DNA of 64,000 bases from Vibrio sinus (GCF_023634645.1 NZ_JAMKMR010000002.1:62001-126000), one strand, 5' to 3'. Counted from the stretch's first letter, positions 18,826 through 28,346 are shown. Numbers and translations are program-made. The notes: generated by a model from the letters alone, not told the origin.

Positions 18826-19432
18826 GTCAAAGAGAAGTACACGTTCATAAGTGAGTGACTTCAGTGATACCCTTTAATGTTGATGTGCTAACCCATTGAA
18901 ATACAATGGAGTTGGTTCTATGCTTGGCAGTGAAAGCCACCGATTTTCTGCGCTACAGAAGACCAATACTTGTTCTGAAAAATTAAGCAGTTTTGGCTCG
19001 AGAGTGGATGTGTTTATGGTTACCGAAATATCACTATCGAGCTTCGAAGTGATGGTGAGCCTTGCGGGAAGAAGCGAGTTTATCGTTTGATGCAGCAAGC
19101 CAATATAAGGCAGTTCCAGGCTAAAAACGTCACCCAGGGTTTGGTCGAGGGAAGCCCCATATCGTTGCTCCATACGTCCTAAACAGAGGGTTTAATATTG
19201 ATAAGCCAGACCTAGTTTGGGTAACTGATTTCATCTACATCCGCACACATGACGGATGACTGCATTTGACCGTTGCCATCGACGCTCTGTTGATGGTGAC
19301 TTGGCTCCGAAGGCCCAAAGTCAAGGTTCTGATCCACTCCGATAGTTATAATATCTCTACTTGGTTTCATGATGGCAATTATTCATCAATGGTTCATTCT
19401 TAAAACATGGCACCAACAATGTACTGGGCTTC
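18826..19432 (+). pseudogene. Degenerate IS3-family OrfB remnant, 5' part
   Basis: Frame-broken similarity to an IS3-family integrase-type transposase can be followed in order. VKEKYTFISE (OrfB start) comes first, then a GYYAW-like stretch near 18900, then CGKKRVYRLMQQANI near 19065. The catalytic-core strand VWVTDFIYIRTHDG follows near 19215, then KVLIHSDSYN near 19320. Stops and frame changes occur throughout. Similarity stops around 19430 (NMAPTMY) and resumes near 20030, which indicates interruption by the IS1-like segment. Confidence 0.7.
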
Positions 19433-20028
19433 CTAACCCTAATTCCGATCGACCACCTGTGTGTCATTCCTTGGCTCTGTCGGTTGTCTGGGCTCATTGC
19501 TTGGTACGGTGTGACCTCGCTAGTATTTGTGACTCAAGAAGGGGCTGGTGATTATCTCATTACTGTCATGTCCAAGTATTTGGTTCGGTACTCCTACGCG
19601 TCACTACCGGCTATAACACGGTTTGCGTACTCTAAAAAACTCCAACCAAGGCAAGTAACGACGATCCAGTCTGATGCGGCGAATATTGAATTGATTTACG
19701 AAGTCGACGAGCAATGGTCGTTTGTCGGAAATAAAAAGAATCAACGCTGGTTATGTTACGCATGGAAAGCAAGGTTTAAACGCATTGTCGCCCATGCATT
19801 CGGAAAGCGGAACCGCCAAGCTTTCAAGCGCCTCCAAAGCTTGCTGGCTCCCTTTACTATCAACTCTGTACGGATAACTTCAGTGTTTATTCGTCAAACT
19901 TACCACGCGAAAAATACATGGTGGGCAAACGCTACACACAAAGACGATATGTTAGGCGCTGAAAATGCGGCGCATGCTGCTTTTAGGAAACTATACACTT
20001 AGAAGTGCGTTCAGGGTGTTTGATATAC
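19432..20028 (+). mobile_element. IS1-family remnant nested in the IS3 remnant (approximate limits)
   Basis: The segment contains a 172-residue open frame (19484-20002). Its part from about residue 30 fuses an InsA-like start (LVRYSYASLPAITRFAYSKK, a zinc-finger region that has lost its cysteines) to an InsB-like C-terminal region (EVDEQWSFVGNKKNQRWLCY, IVAHAFGKRN, RLQSLLAPF). Much of InsA and the end of InsB are missing, so it is not functional. The terminal inverted repeats cannot be placed with confidence. The limits given are where IS3 similarity breaks off and resumes. Confidence 0.6.
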
Positions 20029-20029
20029 C

Positions 20030-20180
20030 TCTAACGACAGGCAAAGCTTCCTGAAAGAGCACAATATGAAAATCTACAAGACTCGTGACGAAGGACGTTT
20101 AGAAACACTCAATTGCATGGAGTGTTTCTACTACCATGAAAGAAAATATGGTATTAATGGAGACCACGGCAAGCAAGTAT
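20030..20180 (+). pseudogene. Degenerate IS3-family OrfB remnant, 3' part
   Basis: After the IS1-like segment the frame reads SFLKEHNMKIYKTRDEGRLE and then MECFYYHERKYGINGD, ending in TGA at about 20180. This is the C-terminal part of IS3-family OrfB, where the usual motif is ESFF-LK-E, then Y-RRH. It continues the OrfB remnant that stops near 19430, so the two parts probably belonged to one element. Confidence 0.6.
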
Positions 20181-20425
20181 GAAAGACAGTGTTTTAATAG
20201 GCTTGAGAGATCATAGAGCAGACGTCATACAGATTAGCTGGTACGTACGCTCGGTTGATAAGGCTTAGCTCGGCGAATATATGGTAACATGCAAACAGGT
20301 CTATATACAAAGTACAATTAGCTCCCTAAACTAAGAGATTTCTATTAACTTTGATGACTGTAGAAGGCTTACATTATACTGTTACATGTGGTTGGCTTTC
20401 TGAGAGCATGAAAAATGGAGGAAGT
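20181..20425. other. Intergenic region before the sugar transferase gene
   Basis: No convincing gene, RNA or repeat is visible here. I looked for a JUMPStart/ops element (GGCGGTAG) typical of O-antigen operon leaders and found none in this interval or just upstream of hldD. Confidence 0.5.
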
Positions 20426-20974
20426 GTGATTCGTGTCCTAGATGTACTACTAGCTTTGTTAGCTTTACTTTGTCTATGGCCTGTATTTTTGATTATTTAT
20501 ATTTTAGGTTTATTAGATACGGGAGCGCCAATTTTTCGTCAGGAGAGAGTAGGGAAAAACTTGACACCATTTACTTTAGTGAAGTTTAGGACCATGCCTA
20601 AGTCAACGAAGTCAGTAGCGACTCATTTGGTCGAGGCTCATTCAGTTACTAAAGTTGGCCGCGTTTTACGAAAAACTAAATTGGATGAATTACCTCAATT
20701 GATTAATGTCATAAAAGGAGACATGAGTTTAGTAGGTCCCCGCCCAAATTTGTTTAATCAAGAAGAGTTAATTAAAGAGAGAAAAGCTAAGGGGATTTAT
20801 AGTGTGCCGCCAGGTATTACTGGGTTGGCTCAAATTCAAAAGATAGATATGTCCAGACCTAAGCTACTTACTCAAGTTGACAAGGAGATGGTCGATAACT
20901 TAACAATAATGACCTACTTTAAAATTATATGGCATACTATTTGCGGTAAGGGCTCGGGAGATACAGTGAAATGA
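20426..20974 (+). CDS. Initiating sugar-phosphate transferase (bacterial sugar transferase family)
   Basis: A short polyprenyl-phosphate sugar-1-phosphate transferase of about 182 residues. One hydrophobic re-entrant helix lies at the N-terminus (VLDVLLALLALLCLWPVFLI). The catalytic and binding segments are GAPIFRQERVGKN, TKLDELPQLINVIKGDMSLV and GPRPN. It loads the first sugar of a repeat unit onto undecaprenyl phosphate. I prefer the GTG at 20426, preceded by GGAGG, over upstream in-frame starts at 20351 or 20408. It is followed 48 bp later by a dehydratase gene that commonly supplies its substrate. No Wzx, Wzy or other O-antigen gene lies next to it. Confidence 0.85.
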   Translation: MIRVLDVLLALLALLCLWPVFLIIYILGLLDTGAPIFRQERVGKNLTPFTLVKFRTMPKSTKSVATHLVEAHSVTKVGRVLRKTKLDELPQLINVIKGDMSLVGPRPNLFNQEELIKERKAKGIYSVPPGITGLAQIQKIDMSRPKLLTQVDKEMVDNLTIMTYFKIIWHTICGKGSGDTVK

Positions 20975-21022
20975 GGTTCTTATTTTGAAGGTTGCGAATA
21001 TGTGCTTGAATGAGTATTTAAG

Positions 21023-22963
21023 ATGGTAAAACTAAATTTTATTTGGAACCTCTCAAGGTTGAAGAAGCGAATCTTGGGTTTAGTAATTGATACTATTTTT
21101 ATTGTTGTATCTTTTTATGGTGCATATTGGGTGCGCATAGGGACTATCACTAACTTTTCAAATCCATATAATCATTATATAGTAGTGATAACTCTATTTA
21201 TAACTTTGGTCGTTTTTTCTAAACTTGGTTTATATAGGGCAATCTTAAGGTATCTCACCTTCCACGCACTTGCTGTGATAAGCTTAGGCACTGTTGTTTC
21301 TGCATTTTCTATTTCCGTTCTAGCATTCTATTTTGATTCTTCTTTACCTCGTTCAGTACCTATAATTTATGGTTCTTTTTTATGTATATTGTGTGGAGGT
21401 TCTCGCCTGACTGTTAGGGCGCTAGTATCGGAAGCCAACAGTAAATCTCGTAGACGAGTACTGATATATGGAGTAGGGGCTGCTGGTCGCCAACTGGCCT
21501 TGGCATTAAAAAACTCTGATTCACATAAAGTGATAGGATTTATAGATGATGATAAAACCCTTGAAAATAACGTAGTAATGGGGCTGCTTGTTAGTCCGGT
21601 TGAACTGGTATCAAAATTAACTGAGAAATACAAAGTAGAGCAAATATTATTGGCTGTCCCTAGCGCTAATCGTTCGAGGAGAAGGCAAATATTAGACTCT
21701 TTAGTACACTTGCCTGTAGAGGTGCTTACAATTCCTGACATGAAAGATATTGTATCAGGTAAAGCTAAAATAGATGAATTTCAAGATGTTGAAATTGCAG
21801 ATCTTCTGGGACGAGACTGTGTAGAGCCTGAGCAATGTCTAATGCAGAAAAATATAAAAGGCAAAGTTGTAATGGTTACTGGTGCAGGTGGCTCGATTGG
21901 AGCTGAATTATGTCGACAAATAATAAAATCACAACCCAGAACATTGATACTTTTTGAGTTGTCAGAGTTTGCTCTCTATAAGGTTGATAGAGAGTTATCT
22001 TCTAAATTGGCATCAGATCCGAGCTTAGCTGTTGAACTAGTACCATTGCTGGGTTCTGTGCAAGGTTTTCAACGACTTTCTACAACAATGAAAAGCTTCA
22101 AGGTGCAAACAGTGTACCATGCAGCTGCATATAAACATGTTCCTCTTGTTGAGTTTAATGTTGTCGAAGGTGTTCGAAATAATGTTTTTGGCACATACAG
22201 TGCGGCTAAAGCAGCTTTAGAAGCACAAGTAGAATCATTTGTTCTTATTTCTACAGACAAAGCAGTAAGGCCAACAAATGTTATGGGGACAACAAAGCGT
22301 GTTGCTGAGCTTGGGCTCCAAGCACTGGCATCTGGAAAACATTCTGTGCAAAATAGTACTCGCTTTTCTATGGTACGCTTTGGCAATGTATTGGGTTCTT
22401 CCGGCTCAGTCATTCCTCTATTTAAACAACAGATAGAAAATGGTGGTCCTATCACGGTTACTCACCCTGATATCATTCGTTATTTCATGACGATCACTGA
22501 AGCGGCTCAATTAGTTATTCAGGCAGGTGCTATGGCTAAAGGAGGAGATGTGTTTGTATTGGATATGGGTGAACCAGTTAAAATAACTGACTTGGCTGTA
22601 AATCTTGTTCAACTGTCTGGCTTAGAGGTAAAAAACGAAGAGAACCCCTATGGAGATATTGAAATAAAATATTCTGGTTTACGGCCAGGAGAGAAACTGT
22701 ACGAAGAATTATTGATTGGTAAGAATGTTTCGATTACAGATCACCCTCGAATTATGACTGCAAAAGAAAGGTTTTTGCCTTTTGAAGAGTTTGAAGAGTT
22801 ACTAGAAAAACTAGATAAGGCATGCTGTTGCTACGATCAAGATCTAATTCGTGACCTATTACTTAGCGCACCAACAGACTTCGCTCCTAGTGATAAAATC
22901 GGTGATTTAGTATGGAATCAGCTTCAAGGTTCGTCACCGATAAAAAATAAGGTTATTCACTAA
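21023..22963 (+). CDS. WbpM/CapD-type membrane nucleotide-sugar 4,6-dehydratase
   Basis: A 646-residue protein. Roughly residues 10-120 contain four transmembrane segments. A first Rossmann-like region follows (LIYGVGAAGRQLALALK), and then the SDR domain with VTGAGGSIGAELCRQI and LISTDKAVRPTNVMGTTKR. Met replaces the usual catalytic Tyr of SDR enzymes in the last motif, as in WbpM/PglF/FlaA1 relatives. It converts UDP-GlcNAc to a UDP-4-keto-6-deoxy sugar feeding O-antigen or capsule synthesis. It pairs with the upstream sugar-phosphate transferase. The ribosome binding site is poor, so coupling with the upstream gene is possible. Confidence 0.88.
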   Translation: MVKLNFIWNLSRLKKRILGLVIDTIFIVVSFYGAYWVRIGTITNFSNPYNHYIVVITLFITLVVFSKLGLYRAILRYLTFHALAVISLGTVVSAFSISVLAFYFDSSLPRSVPIIYGSFLCILCGGSRLTVRALVSEANSKSRRRVLIYGVGAAGRQLALALKNSDSHKVIGFIDDDKTLENNVVMGLLVSPVELVSKLTEKYKVEQILLAVPSANRSRRRQILDSLVHLPVEVLTIPDMKDIVSGKAKIDEFQDVEIADLLGRDCVEPEQCLMQKNIKGKVVMVTGAGGSIGAELCRQIIKSQPRTLILFELSEFALYKVDRELSSKLASDPSLAVELVPLLGSVQGFQRLSTTMKSFKVQTVYHAAAYKHVPLVEFNVVEGVRNNVFGTYSAAKAALEAQVESFVLISTDKAVRPTNVMGTTKRVAELGLQALASGKHSVQNSTRFSMVRFGNVLGSSGSVIPLFKQQIENGGPITVTHPDIIRYFMTITEAAQLVIQAGAMAKGGDVFVLDMGEPVKITDLAVNLVQLSGLEVKNEENPYGDIEIKYSGLRPGEKLYEELLIGKNVSITDHPRIMTAKERFLPFEEFEELLEKLDKACCCYDQDLIRDLLLSAPTDFAPSDKIGDLVWNQLQGSSPIKNKVIH

Positions 22964-23002
22964 TCATATTGTAAGGTTGATTGATTTTTAGAACAAGCAG
23001 CC

Positions 23003-24343
23003 TCACAAAATCTGCTTCAAAACCCGATCAGCCTTAACCCGAGTCACCTTGCGAATCAACTTCTGCACCTCAGATGGATAATTTTCCACCTTCTCTAGCT
23101 GCTTATAAGTACAGATAAGCTGAGTATGCTGCAAAATGTTCTCGGCTTCTTTTTCAAACTGTTCGGTTAAATGATTGTTGTGATCCTGGATAAACAATGC
23201 GTTTTCCAGATCTAACTTCCAAGCTCTAGGATTTAAGTTATTACCTGTTATGAGCATATAGTGTTTATCTACCCAAGTTCCCTTCAAGTGAAAGCTGTTT
23301 TCCTCGTGTTTCCAAAGGTGAATCGACAGCTGCCTACTAGCAATCTTATCCTCATTGGCTTTCGCAAACTGTCTTAGATTCATCTCATACATGTATGGCA
23401 GGCCACCAATAGTTTTAAAACTCTCGGTCGGTGGGATGTAAAAATCATTTGCCGTTTTATCGCCTACCACGATATCGACTTTAACGCCACGCTTTAAGGC
23501 TTTCTTGACTTCTTTAGCAACGCTACGCGGGAAGTTGAAGTAAGGTGTGCAGATGAAAATCTCTTCTTTTGCTTGGCTGATTAGGTGATTGATACCTTGA
23601 TTGAGTTTGTTGCGTTTTTTGCCAACTCCGATCATAGGCGTCACGGCAACCTGATTGCTAGCTACTCTTTGATGAGAAAACTGATATGCAGATTTAGAAA
23701 GGGTTGCCCTAAACTGACGAATATCATTTTTGATTTCTTTCGTCTTTGGCTTGTGTGGACAGTTGAGGTTGTTGACTGCAGGATGACTTATCATCACTTG
23801 ATTAATGAAGTTCACCATGCTGTCTGCGAGCTCTGGGTGATGAATGATATGGTAGCGATCAAAACGATATTTATCTTTAAAATTCAGATAGATGTTGTTT
23901 AAGCTTGCACCTGTATATATCACATTATCATCGATGATTGAGCCTTTTAGGTGAAGGACACCAAATACTTCTCGGCCGCGAACAGGAATGCCATAAACTG
24001 GCACCTGATGTTCATATTTTTCCGCAAACTCCTTGTACATGCAGGCGTTGGTCTTCTTGGCTTCAACGCCAATTAGGCCGCGCTGCGCACGGTGCCAGTC
24101 AACGCAGGCTGAGATATCAAGCTGTGGATTTTTCTGTTTCGCTAGGTAAAGTTCAGATAAAATCTCTCGTCCAGCTTCATCATCTTCTAAGTATAGTGCT
24201 ACGAGGTAAATTCGTTTGCTTGCTTCTCGGATCGACTTGATCAAACGTTCTCTATAATCTTTGGCGGCATAGAGTGTTTCAAAATTCTCAGGATCGACAG
24301 CAAGAGTAGGAAGCTGAGCGAATAAATTCCTATTGGTCATCAT
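23003..24343 (-). CDS. pssA: CDP-diacylglycerol-serine O-phosphatidyltransferase
   Basis: A 446-residue phospholipase D superfamily protein. The two catalytic motifs are visible as HLKGSIIDDNVIYTGASLNN and HLKGTWVDKHYMLITGNNLN. Order and length match the enterobacterial/Vibrio type of PssA, which makes phosphatidylserine from CDP-diacylglycerol and serine and associates peripherally with the inner membrane. I start at the ATG at 24343, because the longer frame begins with GTG and adds twelve unconserved residues. It converges on the dehydratase gene with 39 bp between them. Confidence 0.9.
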   Translation of the reverse strand: MMTNRNLFAQLPTLAVDPENFETLYAAKDYRERLIKSIREASKRIYLVALYLEDDEAGREILSELYLAKQKNPQLDISACVDWHRAQRGLIGVEAKKTNACMYKEFAEKYEHQVPVYGIPVRGREVFGVLHLKGSIIDDNVIYTGASLNNIYLNFKDKYRFDRYHIIHHPELADSMVNFINQVMISHPAVNNLNCPHKPKTKEIKNDIRQFRATLSKSAYQFSHQRVASNQVAVTPMIGVGKKRNKLNQGINHLISQAKEEIFICTPYFNFPRSVAKEVKKALKRGVKVDIVVGDKTANDFYIPPTESFKTIGGLPYMYEMNLRQFAKANEDKIASRQLSIHLWKHEENSFHLKGTWVDKHYMLITGNNLNPRAWKLDLENALFIQDHNNHLTEQFEKEAENILQHTQLICTYKQLEKVENYPSEVQKLIRKVTRVKADRVLKQIL

Positions 24344-24453
24344 GTGGGAAGGTTTACCTCGAAAAATGTGTATTGGCACCTAGATAGTCTAAAGACCTTG
24401 GGCAGCAAGCCAAGAATCATATCAAAGTTAACTAGATAAGTAATCGAAACACA

Positions 24454-24894
24454 CTAAGATTCTGACACTTTATCTATATATTGCATTGGGATGAGAGCTT
24501 TGCCGCAGTTAATATATCGATGAAATAGCTGACCTAAAGGAGTGGGAAGCTGGTGTGCTTCAAGCGCTTGAAACCCGTGATCAGAGTAAAATGACTCAAG
24601 GTGAGGATAGGCAAAGCAGTAATCTTTATCCGTTAGTTCATTGTACTGGCAGGCGTTCATCAATTGATGAGCGTAGCCGGAGCGTCGATGTTCGGGCACC
24701 ACTAGCATGCCAGTCAGCAAGCGATATGGGTCGATGGAACGTAGCCGAACTAAAGAGACAATCTCGTTATTTAAATAGCCCACGACAATCGTTTCATTCC
24801 TCTTGGCTTTCGCTGATGGATAGTATGCTTTGTATAATTTAGTGATTATGGGAAGTTTTATAGGATCTAATACTTCGACTCTTAGAGTACTCAT
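24454..24894 (-). CDS. GNAT-family N-acetyltransferase
   Basis: A 146-residue protein with the GNAT fold. Motif A is seen as GMLVVPEHRRSGYAHQLMNA (R-x-x-G-x-A acetyl-CoA loop), followed by a C-terminal YSDHGFQALEAHQLPTPL segment. Substrate unknown. It lies 110 bp upstream of pssA on the same strand and is divergent from murB with a 59-bp gap, which must hold promoters for both. Nothing in the sequence points to a role in phospholipid synthesis. Confidence 0.8.
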   Translation of the reverse strand: MSTLRVEVLDPIKLPIITKLYKAYYPSAKAKRNETIVVGYLNNEIVSLVRLRSIDPYRLLTGMLVVPEHRRSGYAHQLMNACQYNELTDKDYCFAYPHLESFYSDHGFQALEAHQLPTPLGQLFHRYINCGKALIPMQYIDKVSES

Positions 24895-24953
24895 TCTCAG
24901 CTACAGGCATTTTGATGTAGAATGTGTGCAGTTTAGATGACAGATGAGCGACC

Positions 24954-26000
24954 ATGCAAATTCACTCAAATGCCGACCTTCGGCCCTATCATACTTTTTC
25001 AGTTGCGCAGCTCAGCCGATTCCTTATTGAAGTTAATGGCATTGAAGAGCTTAAAGAGGCCTATAGCAGGCAAGATTGGGCGGACTTGCCCAAACTGCTA
25101 CTAGGCAAGGGCAGTAACGTACTATTTGTTGAACCCTTTGAAGGTGTTGCGATAGTCAATCAACTGCAAGGTATTGAACTCAAAGAAACGGAATCAGCGT
25201 GGCAGTTACATATTGCTGCTGGAGAAGATTGGCCGTCATTGGTTAAGTGGAGTGTTGAGCGTCAATTACCTGGTTTAGAGAACCTAGCCATGATTCCTGG
25301 TTGTGTAGGTAGTGCTCCTATTCAAAATATTGGTGCCTACGGCGTTGAGTTTTGTGATGTGTGTGAGTATGTCGATTATCTCTGTTTAGACAGTTTCGAG
25401 GTCAAAAGATTAACCAAGGATGAGTGCCAATTTGGTTACCGAGACTCAATATTTAAACATGACTTATATCAAAAAGCGGTGATTGTTGCGGTTGGCATTC
25501 GTCTAGCAAAAGATTGGAGCGCGGAAACAAGCTATGGACCGTTGCGAGAGCTCGACGACGGCCAAATTACAGCGAATGATGTGTATCAACGGGTTTGTGA
25601 AGTTCGCTCAAGTAAATTACCTGATCCAAACCAAGTAGGTAATGCTGGCAGCTTTTTTAAAAACCCTGTCGTTTCGGCGTTGAAATTTGAGCAACTAGAG
25701 CAAATTTTTCCCAATATCGTAGCTTATCCAGTATCTGATGGAATGAAATTAGCCGCTGGGTGGCTTATCGATCAATGTGGATTGAAAGGCTTTGCGATAG
25801 GTGGGGCACAAGTGCATGAGAAGCAGGCTCTGGTTATCATCAATAAACATGAGGCTAGCTCAGAGGATATAGTCAATCTTGCGGCCGCAGTAAGGCAGAC
25901 TGTGCTCGATAAGTTTGATGTAGAGCTAGAGCATGAGGTCAGGTTCATTGCCCATAACGGTGAAACCACACTCAAGACCATTTTGGAAAAATCACAATGA
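24954..26000 (+). CDS. murB: UDP-N-acetylenolpyruvoylglucosamine reductase
   Basis: A 348-residue type I MurB. The N-terminal FAD domain has PKLLLGKGSNVLFVEPFEG and ENLAMIPGCVGSAPIQNIGA. The catalytic serine loop is NAGSFFKNPVVS, and the C-terminal substrate domain is present (AAGWLIDQCGLKG). It performs the NADPH-dependent second step of UDP-MurNAc synthesis in the cytoplasm. The last codons overlap the birA start by 4 bp (ATGA), the standard murB-birA arrangement of enterobacteria and Vibrio. Confidence 0.95.
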   Translation: MQIHSNADLRPYHTFSVAQLSRFLIEVNGIEELKEAYSRQDWADLPKLLLGKGSNVLFVEPFEGVAIVNQLQGIELKETESAWQLHIAAGEDWPSLVKWSVERQLPGLENLAMIPGCVGSAPIQNIGAYGVEFCDVCEYVDYLCLDSFEVKRLTKDECQFGYRDSIFKHDLYQKAVIVAVGIRLAKDWSAETSYGPLRELDDGQITANDVYQRVCEVRSSKLPDPNQVGNAGSFFKNPVVSALKFEQLEQIFPNIVAYPVSDGMKLAAGWLIDQCGLKGFAIGGAQVHEKQALVIINKHEASSEDIVNLAAAVRQTVLDKFDVELEHEVRFIAHNGETTLKTILEKSQ

Positions 26001-26962
26001 GAAATCAACCACACGCCATCAAGCTAGCACTGCTTGGCACGCTTTCTAAAGGTGGCTTTCATTCTGGTGAAGAACTTGGAGCGTCATTGGGAGTGTCTCG
26101 CGCGGCAATTAGCAAGCATATCAAAGGTATCCAAGAGTGGGGCGTTGATGTGCATCGCGTGCAAGGCAAAGGTTACCAACTCGCTCAGCCTATGCAGCTG
26201 TTGGACGAAAACACTCTAAAGCACACAATTGATACGAAGTTTGCGCTTGTTCCTGTGATTGAATCAACCAATCAATACATATTGGATAACAGTAGTGAAC
26301 TGGAATCAGGTTTTGTCTGTTTGGCTGAGTATCAGTCCAAGGGGCGAGGCCGGCGTGGACGGCAATGGATTTCACCTTTTGGTTCTAATTTATATTTATC
26401 CATGTATTGGCAATTAGATGCCGGTATGGCAGCGGCTATGGGGTTAAGCTTGGTTGTGGGTGTTGCTCTCGCTGAATCGCTGGAGCAATTAGGCGTGCCA
26501 GGCGTGAAGCTAAAATGGCCAAATGATTTGTATCATGACGACAAAAAGCTTGCCGGGATATTGGTTGAAATGTCAGGGCAAGCAGGCGCTGCGGCAAATC
26601 TTGTTATAGGGGTTGGATTGAACCTGTCGATGGCTGAGACAGTAGATGGTATTTCACAACCCTGGACTAGCTTAAGCAACATCACTGCTAAACCTGTCGA
26701 TAGAAACCAGCTCGCTGCTTTACTGGTTAAAACACTAAATACAACGCTCCAAGACTATGAATCTTTTGGCATGGGTGAATTCGTGGCGCGTTGGAATCGC
26801 TTAGATAATTACCTAGGCAGAAAAGTGAAGTTGCTGATTGGCAACAAATCAGTCGAGGGCGTTGCGCGAGGTATCGATAAGCAAGGGGCAGTGCTGCTAG
26901 AAACTGAGCAAGGCACGCAAAGCTTTATTGGCGGCGAAATTTCACTGCGAAACAACGAATGA
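25997..26962 (+). CDS. birA: Biotin-protein ligase / biotin operon repressor
   Basis: A 321-residue bifunctional BirA. An N-terminal winged helix (about residues 1-60; GEELGASLGVSRAAISKHIK) precedes the biotinoyl-AMP synthetase domain with GRGRRGRQWISPFGSNLYLS and KWPNDLYHDDKKLAGILVE. A C-terminal SH3-like domain completes it. The protein biotinylates acetyl-CoA carboxylase and represses bio genes when loaded with biotinoyl-AMP. It is translationally coupled to murB and ends 29 bp from the convergent DUF3135 gene. Confidence 0.95.
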   Translation: MRNQPHAIKLALLGTLSKGGFHSGEELGASLGVSRAAISKHIKGIQEWGVDVHRVQGKGYQLAQPMQLLDENTLKHTIDTKFALVPVIESTNQYILDNSSELESGFVCLAEYQSKGRGRRGRQWISPFGSNLYLSMYWQLDAGMAAAMGLSLVVGVALAESLEQLGVPGVKLKWPNDLYHDDKKLAGILVEMSGQAGAAANLVIGVGLNLSMAETVDGISQPWTSLSNITAKPVDRNQLAALLVKTLNTTLQDYESFGMGEFVARWNRLDNYLGRKVKLLIGNKSVEGVARGIDKQGAVLLETEQGTQSFIGGEISLRNNE

Positions 26963-26991
26963 CTTATCGCTATCGCCTTATTTAGCTAGGA

Positions 26992-27345
26992 TCACGAGTC
27001 CTTTTGTTCACTAGTCTCAAGCGGAGCGGCGAAAGGAATGACGATGGCCGTGTCACGGGTGTCGTCCGCGTCGCCGATCAGTACTCCTTGGAAGCGACAA
27101 ATTTGCTGAGACAGCTCTCTCATTAACACCACGTTGGTATGCGTGGGGTTTTTGCATCGGCTTACCACCAGATCAATGTGACTTTGCTGAGCTCTTAGTC
27201 TGCTTTGCATAGAAAGTGAAGCAGAGAGAATCATTTCTTCACACATCTCTTTTTTAAACGAATTGAATGCCTTTGGATCTTGTTTTGCAAGCTCCATCAT
27301 CTCATCAAATGAAGGCAGGACTTGGCTATTGCTTGAAACGCCCAT
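26992..27345 (-). CDS. DUF3135 family protein
   Basis: A 117-residue soluble protein with LPSFDEMMELAKQDPKAFNSF near the N-terminus and a conserved MQSRLRAQQSHIDLVVSRCKNP segment. These match the DUF3135 family of small gammaproteobacterial proteins of unknown function. It has a strong ribosome site (AAGGAG) before the ATG. It is predicted to be mainly helical with no membrane segment. I assign no function. Confidence 0.7.
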   Translation of the reverse strand: MGVSSNSQVLPSFDEMMELAKQDPKAFNSFKKEMCEEMILSASLSMQSRLRAQQSHIDLVVSRCKNPTHTNVVLMRELSQQICRFQGVLIGDADDTRDTAIVIPFAAPLETSEQKDS

Positions 27346-27506
27346 ACTAACTCCTTCCTACTGAGTCATCTTGCCATCCCTCACATCGTAGAACTTAATA
27401 TTAAATCTATCAATTAAAGGAATACTTCTGACTTTATAAAAAGTCTGGGGAAAGGAGAACGTAAAAATGTAGCGATAGGAGGTTATTCTCAAATGTGAGA
27501 ATGTTA

Positions 27507-28127
27507 TTATGAGGCTTGTTTTATATTGTAGGTGCAGCGCCGTTGCCCCTGAATGATGTGCTCACTGCGAGTGATAAGGGTTTCACTACCTAGAAGTTTT
27601 TGGAAAATGTTAAGCTCTGATTGGCACAATCTAGGGCATCGATTTGCCGCATGGCATATCGGGCAGTGATTTTCTATCAATTGAAAGCCTTGCTCGGTCA
27701 CATTAAGCTCAGCCATATAGCCTTCTTGTTCACGAAGTTGCACAAGTTTATCGAGTTTATCTTCCAATGAATGGCTCGACTCTAGCGCTTGTTTGTATTG
27801 AATAAACGTCTGGAGCTCTCTTTCTTCAACAACTTTTTGTAGGCCATCATGACCAAACACTTGTTCAATGGCGTCAATCATTTGAATCGTGAGCTCACCA
27901 TGTTTATCGCTGAACTGAGCGTGACCTTTTGCGGTTAAAGACCAATGCCGAGTTGGACGGCCCACTTTAGCTTTGATATCGTGGAACTCTAAAATTCCTT
28001 CATTTTCTAAGCCTTGTAGGTGTTGTCTAGCCCCCATGGTGGTCATGCCTAGCGCTTCAGATAATTGCTTCGCTGTTACGGCACCGTTGGTTTTAATGGT
28101 TTGTAGAATACGGTCAACTGCTTTCAT
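27507..28127 (-). CDS. HTH transcriptional regulator with C-terminal cysteine cluster
   Basis: A 206-residue regulator. An N-terminal winged helix (AKQLSEALGMTTMGARQHLQ, then KVGRPTRHWSLTAKG) is followed by a helical dimerisation region. A C-terminal Cys set arranged C-x2-C-x5-C-x3-C (HCPICHAANRCPRLCQ) has a further Cys near the end (RRCTY). The layout resembles SufR/ArsR-like sensors of Fe-S clusters or metals. I place the start at the ATG at 28127; a GTG 99 bases upstream would give a longer form. It is divergent from groES. Ligand and targets are unknown. Confidence 0.75.
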   Translation of the reverse strand: MKAVDRILQTIKTNGAVTAKQLSEALGMTTMGARQHLQGLENEGILEFHDIKAKVGRPTRHWSLTAKGHAQFSDKHGELTIQMIDAIEQVFGHDGLQKVVEERELQTFIQYKQALESSHSLEDKLDKLVQLREQEGYMAELNVTEQGFQLIENHCPICHAANRCPRLCQSELNIFQKLLGSETLITRSEHIIQGQRRCTYNIKQAS

Positions 28128-28346
28128 TTCTGCCAATTCATCACTGTCCAGCTTTGAAGCTTGGTCTATCTTACTGAAACACGCATCTCGAGGTTTCTTG
28201 AATGTAAATATTATGTCGGATACCACATATAAAGCAAAGCCCTAACGCCTATATTGCCACTGTTTTCCTCTCCTCTACGCAGCCAAATGATAAAATCGCT
28301 TCGTTGGCATAATTTTCGTTATACAAATCACAAATTTTTTTCAACG

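Noticed and set aside
18874..19173. Minus-strand 99-residue frame in the IS region
   Set aside because: It is antisense to the decayed IS3 OrfB remnant, which can be followed in the plus direction; no independent similarity.
20181..20425. JUMPStart/ops element for RfaH expected before a polysaccharide operon
   Set aside because: No GGCGGTAG-type sequence was found in this interval or just upstream of hldD.
22069..22455. Minus-strand frame within the WbpM-type gene
   Set aside because: Antisense shadow of a strongly conserved dehydratase domain.
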